A stretch of 41,096 nt of DNA from Chitinophagales bacterium. GTDB taxonomy: Bacteria; Bacteroidota; Bacteroidia; Chitinophagales; Saprospiraceae. The stretch lies in assembly GCA_022360175.1 (NCBI GenBank), contig JAKSDI010000068.1:1-41096 (forward strand), read 5' to 3'. Made by a program: the position numbers and the translations under genes. Shown in pieces: positions 8,077-16,727 of the stretch. The notes under the pieces were generated by a model. That model did no database searches and had not been told where the DNA came from. It worked only from the letters and a program-made list of their open reading frames with translations. Numbering within the stretch: the first letter of the stretch is position 1; each line of letters begins with the position of its first letter.

Positions 8077-10515
8077 ATGAAACAACTATTACTATTCACC
8101 CTATTATTGGGCACATTAAGCCTTTTTGCCCAAGAGCCGGTAGCAGATTGCGTAGGCGGAACCCAGGGAACTTATTTGCATGGCAATGATATAAGAGCTT
8201 ATATCAATAATTCAGGTGGTCTCTTCTTCGATGGGTCTCATGCTTCTTTTGAAACTCCTTATGGCAGTGATGCTCATAGCATCTTTGCACAAGGGCTTTG
8301 GATGGGGGCTATTGATCAAGCAGGCGGCTTAAAAGTGGCAGCCCAAACCTATGGACTGTCTAATAATCAACATGATTTCTTCCCTGGCCCTTTGAGTGAT
8401 CAAGGTACTATTGAAGAAGATGATTGTCGAAACTGGGATAAGGTATGGTGTGTAATGCGCTATCAAATAGAAGCACATCAAGCAGACTATGCCGACAACA
8501 ATGTGATTGATAATCCTATTGATGAAATTTTTGCCTGGCCAGCACTAGGTAATCCTCAATTTGAAGAACTAAATGGTTTTGCATTACCTAACTCAACTAG
8601 CGGCTTAGCTCCTTTTGTAGATACCGATCAAAATGGGGTGTATAATCCTCTAAAGGGCGATTACCCTATGATTGCTCAGTCAGTAAACGTTCCGGAACAA
8701 ATATGCTGGAATGTATACAATGATGCAGGTGGTATTCACTCAAGTTCGCAGGGAGATGTATTACAAATGGAAGTTCAACTGACTTCCTGGGCATTCTCAT
8801 GTACAGACAATGAACAATTAAACCAAACATTATTTACATCCTATAAAATCATTAGTAAGGGCGTAGAACCATTAGATTCTTTTCATGTAGGACTATGGCA
8901 TGATTTTGATCTGGGATGTTATACCGATGATTATATAGGGCACCATGAAGCCAGTAATTCTGTTTTTGCTTATAATCAGGATAATATAGATGGAGATAAC
9001 GGAGAAAGTTGCTCGGGGGGAGTCGTTTCTTATGGTGAAAACCCTCCTGTTCAATCTGTAACTTTTCTCAATAAGTCTTTAGACTATGGGATGTATTATA
9101 GTAATGGCAGTATAGGCGGAGTTCCTGGGGCAACTGATCCTAATATTAGCCTGGAGTATTATTACTATCTTACAGGAAGATGGCGTGATGGTAGTCCTTT
9201 AGAGCATGGTGGAGATGGTTATCAGGAAGGTACTTTTCCTACCAATATAGCATTCCCTGGTGATCCTAATGACCTTAATGAATGGTCTGCTCTATCGGTA
9301 AATATACCAGTAGGTGACCGCAGGACAATAAGCAGTACTTTTATGGGGATGATGGAGCCAGGCATGGTTCAAACCCTGGATGTCGCTTATTCTTTCTTTA
9401 GAGAAGAAGGGAGTAATCATATAGAGAATGTTACAGCAATGTATACTGGTTTGGAAGATTTACAGGCGTGGTATGATGCCGCTTTTGATGGTGCTTGTTC
9501 TGCATCACAAATCTGTGAAGATGATTGTGTTTGGCCTGGTGACCTGAATGCGGATGGTATTGCCAACTACTGCGACCTTATTCCTTTGGGAGCTGCTCTG
9601 AATGAAAGTGGAACAAGCCGCCCAGGCCCTTACAATTGGAGCCCACATACTGGTACCAATTGGACTGAAACACAACTTAATGGTGCTAATGCAAAACACC
9701 TGGATGCCAATGGTGATGCTGTTGCTGATGCCAGTGATTTTGTTTTGACACAGCAGCATTATGGATTGACTGTACCGGCTTATGAAGCAGAAATTGTAGT
9801 TGTACCTTCTTCGGAGCAAGGCTTGTATATAGAGCCAACCCAAGGTCCTTTAGAAGATTTGGAAGCAGGGCAAACAGCTTTTGCCAAAATTGGTATTGAA
9901 GGATATGAACCCCTGCGAGCATTAGCTTTCAGCTTGCAATATGATACCCGGTACTTTAGTAATATTCAGGTTTTTACTAACGCATTTGATGAATCAGCGA
10001 TCGAATACGCTGCTGATCATCCAGAATTAGGGGGCCTCCACTACGCGCACTATGTACTAGAAGGCAATGAATTAATTACAGATGGTACCTTCTTAAATGT
10101 TCTCCTACATGTAAATGATGATTTGGATATGGAAGAACTCCCTTCAGATGCATTAGTCCTTCAGTTTGCTAACACCAAAGGGATTAATGAATTAGGAGAA
10201 GATCTTGTTGTAGAAAGCCAAAACCTCACTGCTACTTTTGAAGGGGTAACAATCTCCTCTAATCAGGATTTGGCAGAAGGGATTGATGTAGAAATTTTCC
10301 CTAATCCAACAAGGAATAATATCACGGTGAAATGCATACTCCCTATGATGGGGAATATAGAACTGCACAGTGCTTCCGGACAGCATTTGCATACTTATGC
10401 TGCAAAAGGAGTAAAACAGCAAACGATTTCACTAAATGATTTGCCTACAGGTTTATACTTCTTGCAAATACCAACAGAAGAAGGCCTGGTAGTTGAAAAG
10501 CTAATAAAGAAGTAA
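8077..10515 (+). CDS. T9SS cargo protein with dockerin-like loops and type A sorting domain
   Basis: From the ATG at 8077 the product is 812 residues with a signal peptide (LLFTLLLGTLSLFAQ). I chose this start over an in-frame one 66 bases upstream because it puts the signal peptide at the N-terminus. Residues about 20-460 form a large beta-rich ectodomain rich in Asp, Gly and Tyr, of a type seen in Saprospirales but without a known activity. Two Ca-binding loops, DLNADGIANYCD and DANGDAVADASD, make a dockerin type I-like module near residues 500-570. A cohesin-like or Ig-like region follows. The last ~75 residues (VEIFPNPTRNN to LIKK) are a T9SS type A sorting domain, so it should be exported through the outer membrane. 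Confidence 0.85.
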   Translation: MKQLLLFTLLLGTLSLFAQEPVADCVGGTQGTYLHGNDIRAYINNSGGLFFDGSHASFETPYGSDAHSIFAQGLWMGAIDQAGGLKVAAQTYGLSNNQHDFFPGPLSDQGTIEEDDCRNWDKVWCVMRYQIEAHQADYADNNVIDNPIDEIFAWPALGNPQFEELNGFALPNSTSGLAPFVDTDQNGVYNPLKGDYPMIAQSVNVPEQICWNVYNDAGGIHSSSQGDVLQMEVQLTSWAFSCTDNEQLNQTLFTSYKIISKGVEPLDSFHVGLWHDFDLGCYTDDYIGHHEASNSVFAYNQDNIDGDNGESCSGGVVSYGENPPVQSVTFLNKSLDYGMYYSNGSIGGVPGATDPNISLEYYYYLTGRWRDGSPLEHGGDGYQEGTFPTNIAFPGDPNDLNEWSALSVNIPVGDRRTISSTFMGMMEPGMVQTLDVAYSFFREEGSNHIENVTAMYTGLEDLQAWYDAAFDGACSASQICEDDCVWPGDLNADGIANYCDLIPLGAALNESGTSRPGPYNWSPHTGTNWTETQLNGANAKHLDANGDAVADASDFVLTQQHYGLTVPAYEAEIVVVPSSEQGLYIEPTQGPLEDLEAGQTAFAKIGIEGYEPLRALAFSLQYDTRYFSNIQVFTNAFDESAIEYAADHPELGGLHYAHYVLEGNELITDGTFLNVLLHVNDDLDMEELPSDALVLQFANTKGINELGEDLVVESQNLTATFEGVTISSNQDLAEGIDVEIFPNPTRNNITVKCILPMMGNIELHSASGQHLHTYAAKGVKQQTISLNDLPTGLYFLQIPTEEGLVVEKLIKK

Positions 10516-10590
10516 ACTTTTTGGGCAACTTCCTCAGTTGTGAGAGAAGCTGCTAAAAGAACCATAATTAATGGGAAAGCTTTTGTCTAT

Positions 10591-10630
10591 GGTTCGTAGC
10601 ATACTTTTGTTTATGCTACGAACCGCTTTT
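10591..10630 (+). terminator. Terminator hairpin after the T9SS cargo gene
   Basis: A perfect 13-bp stem (10591-10603 with 10612-10624) with an 8-base loop is followed by GCTTTTTA. It is 75 bases after the stop codon. The rest of 10516-10796 is AT-rich with no gene visible, except for the tandem repeat described separately. Confidence 0.7.
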
Positions 10631-10752
10631 TAATGATTTGCCGAAAGGCTTATTTTTTCCTTCAAAAACCTACACAAGAAAATATTTTGATCAAATAAAT
10701 GACCAAAGTTAAAAACACCATTTTTACACCTCAACTATATAAACTCCTCTAA

Positions 10753-10805
10753 ACCTCTATACCTCTATATCTCTATACCTCTATATCTCTATACCTCTAT
10801 ATCTC
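10753..10805. repeat. 16-bp tandem repeat running into the 3' end of the nuclease gene
   Basis: About 3.3 units of acctctatatctctat (a partial unit at 10753-10760, full units at 10761-10776 and 10777-10792, a partial one at 10793-10805) lie end to end. The array covers the stop codon and the last residues of the adjoining minus-strand gene. There are no spacers, so it is a simple tandem repeat prone to slippage. Confidence 0.9.
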
Positions 10806-12197
10806 ATACTCCTGTCCCAATTCCGGTATCGCTACCGAATCAAAGCCCACTTTATGCAGCTGGTCGCGGAATACCTCTTGACGATCCAGGGTGCCATGCA
10901 CGAGGAAGAGCGTTTTCAATGATTTTCTTTGATTAGCAATAAAATGAGCTATTTCGTTTTTATCCGCATGAGCAGAGAAAGAATCCATTATTTCGATGTC
11001 AGCTTTTACAGGCTTCCAGTCGCCAAAGACACGAATTTCATCAACACCATCGCGTAGTTTGCGGCCAGGAGTTTCTGGAGAGCAATAACCTACAATCAGG
11101 AAGGTGTTCTTTTCTTTGTCAATATTATGATACAAATGGTGCTTCACACGACCAGCATTCATCATACCAGAAGAACTAATGATAATACAGGCTTCCTCCG
11201 AATCATTAAGTGATTTGGAGACATTAGCTTCCCTTACGTAGGTAAGTGCATTAAACCCGAAGGGATTATCATCGATGAGCATGTACTCATTTAAGTCATT
11301 ATCAAAGCATTCTGGGTGAGCCCCAAATATAGTAGTAGCATTGACCGATAATGGGCTGTCAACATATACTGGAATATGAGGGAGCAGTCCATCTGTTTCC
11401 AGTTGATCCAGCATATAGACAATTTCTTGAGTACGGCCTACACTAAAGGCTGGGATGATCAATTTTCCACCTTTTTCTACACAAGTACGTTTAATAATTT
11501 TCAATAAATGTTCCAATTCACCGGGAGCTGCCTCGTGCTCTTTATCACCATAAGTGGATTCACAGATTAAAAATTCTACCTCTGGCATAGGCTGCGGATC
11601 ACGTAGGATGGGACGATTAGGGCGACCTATATCTCCAGTGAAACCAAACATTCTGGTTTTCCCATTTTCTGTAATCCGTAAGGTGACACTAGCGCTGCCC
11701 AGAATATGACCAGCATCGCGGAATAAAATCTCTACCTGATCATTTACTTTTACCCATCTGTTATAACCATGGCCTGAGAATAAATTCCAGGCTAATTCTA
11801 CGTCTTTGGTTGTATATAAAGGGTCTTTAAAGTTTTTCCTTCCTTTCTTACGTTGGCGCTTATTGTAATAGTGCGCATCCATTTCCTGTATCTTAGCACT
11901 ATCTAGTAGCATAATCGCACATAAGCTACGGGTAGCATGTGTACAGTATATACACCCATTGTACCCATCTTTAACAAGCTTTGGGATACGCCCGCTATGA
12001 TCTATATGCGCATGAGAAAGAATAAAGCAATCGATCGAAGCAGGATCAAAAAGCCATTCTTCATTAAACTTATCCATATCATCTGAGCCGCCTTGATAAA
12101 GGCCACAGTCCAGAAGTATTGTGTATCCACTGTCGAGGGTAAGGAGGTGTGCGCTTCCTGTAACTTCGCGCGCAGCACCGCAGAATTTTATTTTCAT
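10797..12197 (-). CDS. Metallo-beta-lactamase / beta-CASP RNase-like nuclease
   Basis: This 466-residue protein has the full metallo-beta-lactamase set: HAHIDH (H62, H64, D66, H67), the GHILGSA His, and FTGDIGR for the bridging Asp. The beta-CASP part follows, with CESTYGD, PAFSVGRTQEIVYML, the YVDSPL strand, SSSGMMNAGRVKHHL and the terminal SFSAHAD His motif. Members of this group include archaeal and bacterial CPSF-like RNA exo/endonucleases related to RNase J. No signal peptide is present, so it acts in the cytoplasm, probably on RNA. The last codons lie in a 16-bp tandem repeat. The N-terminus MKIKFCGAAREVTGS is typical, so the ATG at 12197 is firm. Confidence 0.92.
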   Translation of the reverse strand: MKIKFCGAAREVTGSAHLLTLDSGYTILLDCGLYQGGSDDMDKFNEEWLFDPASIDCFILSHAHIDHSGRIPKLVKDGYNGCIYCTHATRSLCAIMLLDSAKIQEMDAHYYNKRQRKKGRKNFKDPLYTTKDVELAWNLFSGHGYNRWVKVNDQVEILFRDAGHILGSASVTLRITENGKTRMFGFTGDIGRPNRPILRDPQPMPEVEFLICESTYGDKEHEAAPGELEHLLKIIKRTCVEKGGKLIIPAFSVGRTQEIVYMLDQLETDGLLPHIPVYVDSPLSVNATTIFGAHPECFDNDLNEYMLIDDNPFGFNALTYVREANVSKSLNDSEEACIIISSSGMMNAGRVKHHLYHNIDKEKNTFLIVGYCSPETPGRKLRDGVDEIRVFGDWKPVKADIEIMDSFSAHADKNEIAHFIANQRKSLKTLFLVHGTLDRQEVFRDQLHKVGFDSVAIPELGQEYEI

Positions 12198-12294
12198 GAA
12201 AGCAATATAAGAAAATTGCTAAGGAACCAGCAAAAAATAAGAACTCGAAATTGGAGGTCACTAATGCTTTGTCAATACTGAAATAAAGAGCGAA

Positions 12295-12440
12295 GACTTC
12301 GGAGAAGTCAGAAAATTGTTGAAAATATTTGGGGAGCGTTTCGACTTCGGATGAAGTCGTAGGTTGTATTATTTGTACGACTTCATCCGAAGTCAAAAGC
12401 TTTTTCGCCTAGGCAAAAAAGATGCGATTTCTCCGAAATC
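12295..12440 (-). repeat. Multi-hairpin dispersed repeat, copy B (inverted)
   Basis: Read on the minus strand this repeats the element at 8-156. H1 is at 12426-12440 (perfect 6-bp arms), H2 at 12400-12421, H3 has arms at 12376-12398 and 12339-12361, and H4 is at 12295-12309. H3 differs from copy A by one covarying pair (C-G becoming T-A beside the loop), and H3 and H2 each carry one change that becomes a G-U wobble if the minus strand is transcribed. It fills most of the 12198-12530 gap, which has no gene that I can see. Confidence 0.8.
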
Positions 12441-12530
12441 AATGTTTCAACTGGACTTTTCACAATTAACAACTCACTAGTTTGGCGTTAGATGAAGAAA
12501 GAGATATCAATTTGATTTGCTAAAGTGATA

Positions 12531-13655
12531 TTAATGAGAAGCGGCAATCAGATTCTGACTCAATACTTGCTCAAACTCTTCAACATACTTTTTCCATGTA
12601 AAGCTATCCGCCCACTTTATTACTTCCAGTTGTAGCTGGTGTCGTTGAGTATCAGATAAATTAGATAAAGATTGCATTGCTTGATAGATGGAATGTGCAT
12701 CATAGGCATCGTGATAAAATGCCCATTTTCCGCCCACTTCGGGCAGACTGGAATTGTCTGCACAAACTACGGGGCACCCACAGCCATATGCTTCTAATAC
12801 GGGGAAACCAAAACCTTCATACTCAGATGGATAAATAAGTGCAAGTGCATGGCTGTACAACTCCGTGAGTGCCTCATCAGGTACAAAGCCAGGCAGGATG
12901 ATATCTTCCCGATAAGGATGTTGCTCTAGTGCTTCAAAAAAAGATTCCGATTTCCAGCCTTTTTGTCCAACAATCAGCAAGAGTGTTTTTTCATTGTGCT
13001 TATCGCGAAATAGGCGGTAGGCTTCCAAGAGCCGCACGAGGTTTTTGCGAGGCTCAATAGTGCCCACTGAAAGCCAATAAGGAGATTGTATCTCTTTTTG
13101 ATTAAGAAATGTTCTTTGTCTAGTACGTTCTCGTTGAATATGATCTACTCCAAGGAGGATGGTTGCGGTTTTATTTTTTGTTTGTGGATAATGCTGATGA
13201 AGGTCACGGGTGGTGTTTTGAGAGTTAGACAGTACCAGTTTGGCACGGCGAAGAATGCCGGGGAGAAATATTTTTTGCAATTGCTGGCTGTGCCAATTGT
13301 GGTATTGAGGGAATAGAATAGGAGTCAGGTCGTGCATCATTGTGATGCGGTGAATCCGTTTAGGCAAGTTGAAAGGGCCAAAGTGAGCGGGTTCTAATAC
13401 AGCGTCCACTCCTTTGCGAGCTAATATCCAGGGTACTGCAAAAAATTGACGCAAGGCTGCAATGCCTAAGCCCCATCGAAAGTTAGGAACTGCTATTTGT
13501 TCAATGCCTTCTAAATCGGGGTCTATACGTTCGCGAAGAAGCAGGTATTCGTGATGCTGGCTATGTGTTGCGAGTGCTTTTACCAGCTCGCGGGTATAGA
13601 CATGTATGCCTCCTTTCTGATTATCTATCGGATCAGCTATGATCGCTACCTTCAT
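12531..13655 (-). CDS. GT4-family glycosyltransferase
   Basis: A 374-residue GT-B fold enzyme that should transfer a sugar from a nucleotide-sugar donor. The N-terminal acceptor half begins MKVAIIADPIDNQKGGIHVYTREL with the usual glycine-rich loop. The C-terminal donor half starts near YWLSVGTIEPRKNLVRLLEA (about residue 190) and contains GQKGWK, the VPDEALTELYSHA segment and the EX7E-type motif EYEGFGFPVLEAYGCGCPVV. No signal peptide or membrane segment is seen, so it works at the cytoplasmic face. Its start overlaps the end of the upstream sulfotransferase-GT4 gene by 23 bases, so the two are co-translated. The role is most likely assembly of the glycan that this locus modifies. Confidence 0.9.
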   Translation of the reverse strand: MKVAIIADPIDNQKGGIHVYTRELVKALATHSQHHEYLLLRERIDPDLEGIEQIAVPNFRWGLGIAALRQFFAVPWILARKGVDAVLEPAHFGPFNLPKRIHRITMMHDLTPILFPQYHNWHSQQLQKIFLPGILRRAKLVLSNSQNTTRDLHQHYPQTKNKTATILLGVDHIQRERTRQRTFLNQKEIQSPYWLSVGTIEPRKNLVRLLEAYRLFRDKHNEKTLLLIVGQKGWKSESFFEALEQHPYREDIILPGFVPDEALTELYSHALALIYPSEYEGFGFPVLEAYGCGCPVVCADNSSLPEVGGKWAFYHDAYDAHSIYQAMQSLSNLSDTQRHQLQLEVIKWADSFTWKKYVEEFEQVLSQNLIAASH

Positions 13656-15642
13656 GACGAATCACTTTTTCGTATACCAATAATGTTTCAAAAGCAGCTT
13701 TCAGCCAGGAAAATTGATGCGAACGTTTTAGTGCTTGCTGGGATAGTGTCTGCTGCAAATCTTTATCATCGACCAACCTGGCAATTTGTTGAGCAATCTC
13801 TTTCACATTTGTAGAATCAGCAGGGAGCCCGCTATCTGCCACCACTTCAATCATAGCACTGTTGTTGCCATAGATAACAGGTGTGCCACATTGCATCGCT
13901 TCCAAAGGGGGTAAACCAAAACCTTCATAATGAGCTACATAGCAAAGCCCTACCGCATTGGAAATCAAAACGGGCAGTTCTTTTTCATCTACATAGCCCG
14001 TAAAGTAAATGCTTTCCGCAAAAGGATGATCGGGGTCTAGCATTTCCCCAACTTTCCAGCCTCTTCGGCCGCATATGACGAGTACTAAATCACTGTCTGG
14101 ATTTTGTTCTTTGTATGTGAGAAAAGCCGCAATCGTATTGCGCAAATTTTTTCTGGGTTCAATTGTAGAAAGGCTTACCAGATAAGGGCGATTGGGGAGT
14201 TGATATTTTTCTCGAGCTTCCTGGAGCAACTCCGGATTGTCTACCGGGTGGAACCATTTTTTGTCAGCGGCTTCATATACTACCGTGACACGCTCTTCCT
14301 CAAAATCGTATTCCTTACAAAGGTCTCGTTTTGTAGATTTCGAAACAGCAATCGCATGAGAAGCTTTTTGCTCTATAAATTTCATTCCCCGCTCTCCAAG
14401 CAGAGAATTATCTTTCTCATGAAAGAGAGGGAAGTATTTATGAGTGAGATCGTGTACAGTAACAATAAAAGGTGTATCGAATCGGCTGGCAAAGTAATAA
14501 TTTTGCGGAAGCGGAATATGGATCAGGTCATAGGCTTCCTCTGATACTACGTCCAGTTTTTTGAGTTTATTCCAGGCAACCGAAGTACGTACATAGCGTA
14601 GCCAGTCGCGAAAAGGCATTTCCCTGTATATCTTACTCAGTGGGTCATAAATAGACTTAGGAAGGCTTTGTTTGAGCTGATTTTTAAACTGTAGCAGCAT
14701 GCGTTCATAACCATACACATTTTCGGGAATGCCTTCCTTACTCCTTAATCCCCGCGTTTTTACTCTTTGCTTGTTGATCTCTTGTACGACTTCCAGAATA
14801 GAAACAATTTTATCGCGCAGCAGGAAATCTATTTGCCACTTGCCCGGTTGCCGTGACTGGAATGCCAGAAAACCATGAATTAGCTCTTCCTGATAGCGTT
14901 TTACGCCATCCATCTGCTCTGCCAAGACCTTATCTGCTTCCATCAATATCCGGTAAGGACGCTCAGGTATTGTAAAAGAAGTTTCCTGTGCTCGTTGATA
15001 TCCCACCATATTCATTGCATCGCCGTGCAACTCCCAGAATAGTTGTTCTAGTTCAGGAGGCATCTCGTCTTTCCAGGAACCGGATTTGCCTCTGCGGAAT
15101 GCCTTATCCTGCTTCCCTCGTTCACCACCATATTTAGGATCACCAAATTTTAGTTTTTTGAAAGTAGGTAGCTTTTCAAGGTCAGGTTTCGGAAGATCCA
15201 TTATTTCGCGTAAGCGTTCTACCTGCCCAATAGGATCTTTGATTAGGTCTTCATAACGGATAATGATATCTGCTACATTAGCCCACTGCTTCACATTTTC
15301 GGACCAGCCACCAAAGTCAACATCCTCCAGTCCTAGTATACTTTCCAATAGGTTGTTGTAAAAATCAGTATCTGGATATATAATGTCTTTTTTGTGATGC
15401 GCCATGGAAACCATTGCATCCCGGCCATCTCGTACCAGATATACTTTTTTGATAGAAGCATCTGCTGGAACCAGATCGGCAGGGAGCAGGTGCGTTTTTA
15501 CAAAAGGAAAATCCTGGTAATTTTCAATGACTGGATAGTGGGGGTCACGATGAAAGGTACTGGATTCCAGTCCATACACCTGATACAGAATATTTCGAAA
15601 AAAAGTATTACCTGAACGAGGAAAGGAAGCCAGCCAGATCAT
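13633..15642 (-). CDS. Sulfotransferase-glycosyltransferase (GT4) fusion
   Basis: This 669-residue protein joins two enzymes. Residues 1 to about 220 are a PAPS-dependent sulfotransferase: the 5'-phosphosulfate loop is LASFPRSGNTFF (about 4-15) and the 3'-phosphate motif YLVRDGRDAMVSM (68-80), with the C-terminal GKSGSWKDE loop that closes over PAPS. A linker of about 120 residues, partly helical and charged, follows. From about 350 to 660 is a GT4 donor domain: TVHDLTHKYFP, SLSTIEPRKNL, VICGRRGWK and HYEGFGLPPLEAMQCGTPVI. Its acceptor half seems shortened. The reading frame is continuous. It implies that one glycosylation and one sulfation are coupled on the same acceptor. The gene overlaps the next GT4 gene by 23 bases. 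Confidence 0.88.
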   Translation of the reverse strand: MIWLASFPRSGNTFFRNILYQVYGLESSTFHRDPHYPVIENYQDFPFVKTHLLPADLVPADASIKKVYLVRDGRDAMVSMAHHKKDIIYPDTDFYNNLLESILGLEDVDFGGWSENVKQWANVADIIIRYEDLIKDPIGQVERLREIMDLPKPDLEKLPTFKKLKFGDPKYGGERGKQDKAFRRGKSGSWKDEMPPELEQLFWELHGDAMNMVGYQRAQETSFTIPERPYRILMEADKVLAEQMDGVKRYQEELIHGFLAFQSRQPGKWQIDFLLRDKIVSILEVVQEINKQRVKTRGLRSKEGIPENVYGYERMLLQFKNQLKQSLPKSIYDPLSKIYREMPFRDWLRYVRTSVAWNKLKKLDVVSEEAYDLIHIPLPQNYYFASRFDTPFIVTVHDLTHKYFPLFHEKDNSLLGERGMKFIEQKASHAIAVSKSTKRDLCKEYDFEEERVTVVYEAADKKWFHPVDNPELLQEAREKYQLPNRPYLVSLSTIEPRKNLRNTIAAFLTYKEQNPDSDLVLVICGRRGWKVGEMLDPDHPFAESIYFTGYVDEKELPVLISNAVGLCYVAHYEGFGLPPLEAMQCGTPVIYGNNSAMIEVVADSGLPADSTNVKEIAQQIARLVDDKDLQQTLSQQALKRSHQFSWLKAAFETLLVYEKVIRHEGSDHS

Positions 15643-15683
15643 AGGAATAATATTTGAACTGTAAAACAGCAGAATATTTAATA

Positions 15684-15721
15684 TAAAATGTAAATGGCTT
15701 GAACCTTCCTTTTACATTTTA
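15684..15721. repeat. Inverted repeat in the divergent promoter region
   Basis: Arms aaaatgtaaa (15685-15694 region) and tttacatttt (15711-15720) face each other between the two divergent sulfotransferase genes. The site is not at a gene end, so an operator is more likely than a terminator. Confidence 0.4.
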
Positions 15722-15774
15722 CATTTTTCTTCGGCGAAAATAGTATAATTCCAATGATTGTAACTGCTATTCCG

Positions 15775-15806
15775 TTTCTCCATTATTTCTAAATAAGCTA
15801 CTTTTG
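15775..15806 (+). promoter_or_regulatory. Promoter of the sulfotransferase/acyltransferase operon (copy 1)
   Basis: TTTC (15775-15778), a 20-base spacer and TACTTTTG (15799-15806) fit the Bacteroidota TTTG-N19/20-TAnnTTTG promoter with one mismatch in the -33 box. The ATG of the first sulfotransferase is 18 bases downstream. The same 32-base element recurs before the second sulfotransferase with 28 of 32 bases identical. Confidence 0.6.
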
Positions 15807-15824
15807 AAGTTAAATGTTGATCCC

Positions 15825-16556
15825 ATGCTTAGGTATTTATCTCGCTTCCAACGGTGGAAAGAACGGCAACAGAAGGCTGATCTTGAATTGATTTCTATCC
15901 ATATACCCAAAACAGCGGGCACCTCCTTTCGGCATACGCTAAAAAAGATATATGGGCAAGAAGCGGTTGTTCGCTTAGATATTAAAGTGAAAGGCCCTAC
16001 CGTTTTAGTCAATGAAGTGCATTACCAGGAACGACATTTACCTCCCTGGACACGCGTAGCTCATGGACATTTTAATTATCCTTTACTGCAACAACACTTC
16101 GATTTACCTGATCGCAATATTCCCGTTATTACCTGGGCACGGGACCCGGTGGAGCGAGTGATTTCTCATTATCATTATTTAAGCAAGCGCCTGGCAGAAG
16201 AATTGGATGAATCATCTAAAGGACTCAATATATTGGCAAAAATGCAGCGATCACTTATAGAATATGCCCGTACGCCTAAGAGTCGCAATCGCATGGCACA
16301 CTTTTTTAAAGGCATTCCTCTGGAAGAATTCAGCTTTATTGGAGTACAGGATTATTATAGTGAAGATCTCAATCACCTCGCTAAAATACTGGAATGGGAT
16401 GGTTTTAAGGAATATCAACACAATCGAACAGGCAAGTCTTATGATGGGATAACACCCCAACAGATAGACGAAATTCGGGCACTAAATGATGAGGATGTAC
16501 GCATCTATGAGCAAGTACTGGCATTGAGAGAAAAACGCCTGGCAGAATATAGCTAG
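15825..16556 (+). CDS. Carbohydrate-type sulfotransferase 1 (Sulfotransfer_2-like)
   Basis: This 243-residue protein should move a sulfo group from PAPS to a glycan hydroxyl or amine. The 5'-phosphosulfate loop is ISIHIPKTAGTSFRHTL (residues ~26-42), of the HIPKTAGT type found in heparan and chondroitin sulfotransferases. The 3'-phosphate motif is ITWARDPVERVISHYHYL. The C-terminal part has FIGVQDYYSEDLNHLAKIL, seen in all three copies here. There is no signal peptide, so the sugar is modified on the cytoplasmic side. I chose the ATG at 15825, not an in-frame TTG at 15804, because the paralogue at 16728 starts at exactly the same point (MLRYL). Confidence 0.88.
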   Translation: MLRYLSRFQRWKERQQKADLELISIHIPKTAGTSFRHTLKKIYGQEAVVRLDIKVKGPTVLVNEVHYQERHLPPWTRVAHGHFNYPLLQQHFDLPDRNIPVITWARDPVERVISHYHYLSKRLAEELDESSKGLNILAKMQRSLIEYARTPKSRNRMAHFFKGIPLEEFSFIGVQDYYSEDLNHLAKILEWDGFKEYQHNRTGKSYDGITPQQIDEIRALNDEDVRIYEQVLALREKRLAEYS

Positions 16557-16575
16557 TGTCGTTAAGTACTGAAGA

Positions 16576-16607
16576 TTTCTCGATTATACTTAAATAAGCT
16601 ACTTTTG
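16576..16607 (+). promoter_or_regulatory. Duplicated promoter before sulfotransferase 2 (copy 2)
   Basis: TTTC (16576-16579), 20 bases, TACTTTTG (16600-16607). It differs from copy 1 at four of 32 positions. Here about 120 bases, not 18, separate it from the ATG at 16728, leaving a long AT-rich leader of unknown use. Confidence 0.5.
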
Positions 16608-16727
16608 CACATTCGATATAAATCAAAGAACAACTTTTTTACAAATTCTTCTCAAACAGGGCTTTTAGCACTCAGGAATTAGTGAATTCGAACAGTTATT
16701 TTTTGATCGTTTCTAAATATCAATCCC

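Noticed and set aside
10753-10805. Possible CRISPR array
   Set aside because: The units touch each other with no spacers and no cas gene is near; it is a simple tandem repeat.
14104-14544. A 146-codon plus-strand frame
   Set aside because: It is antisense within the GT4 half of the fusion gene and has no family signature.
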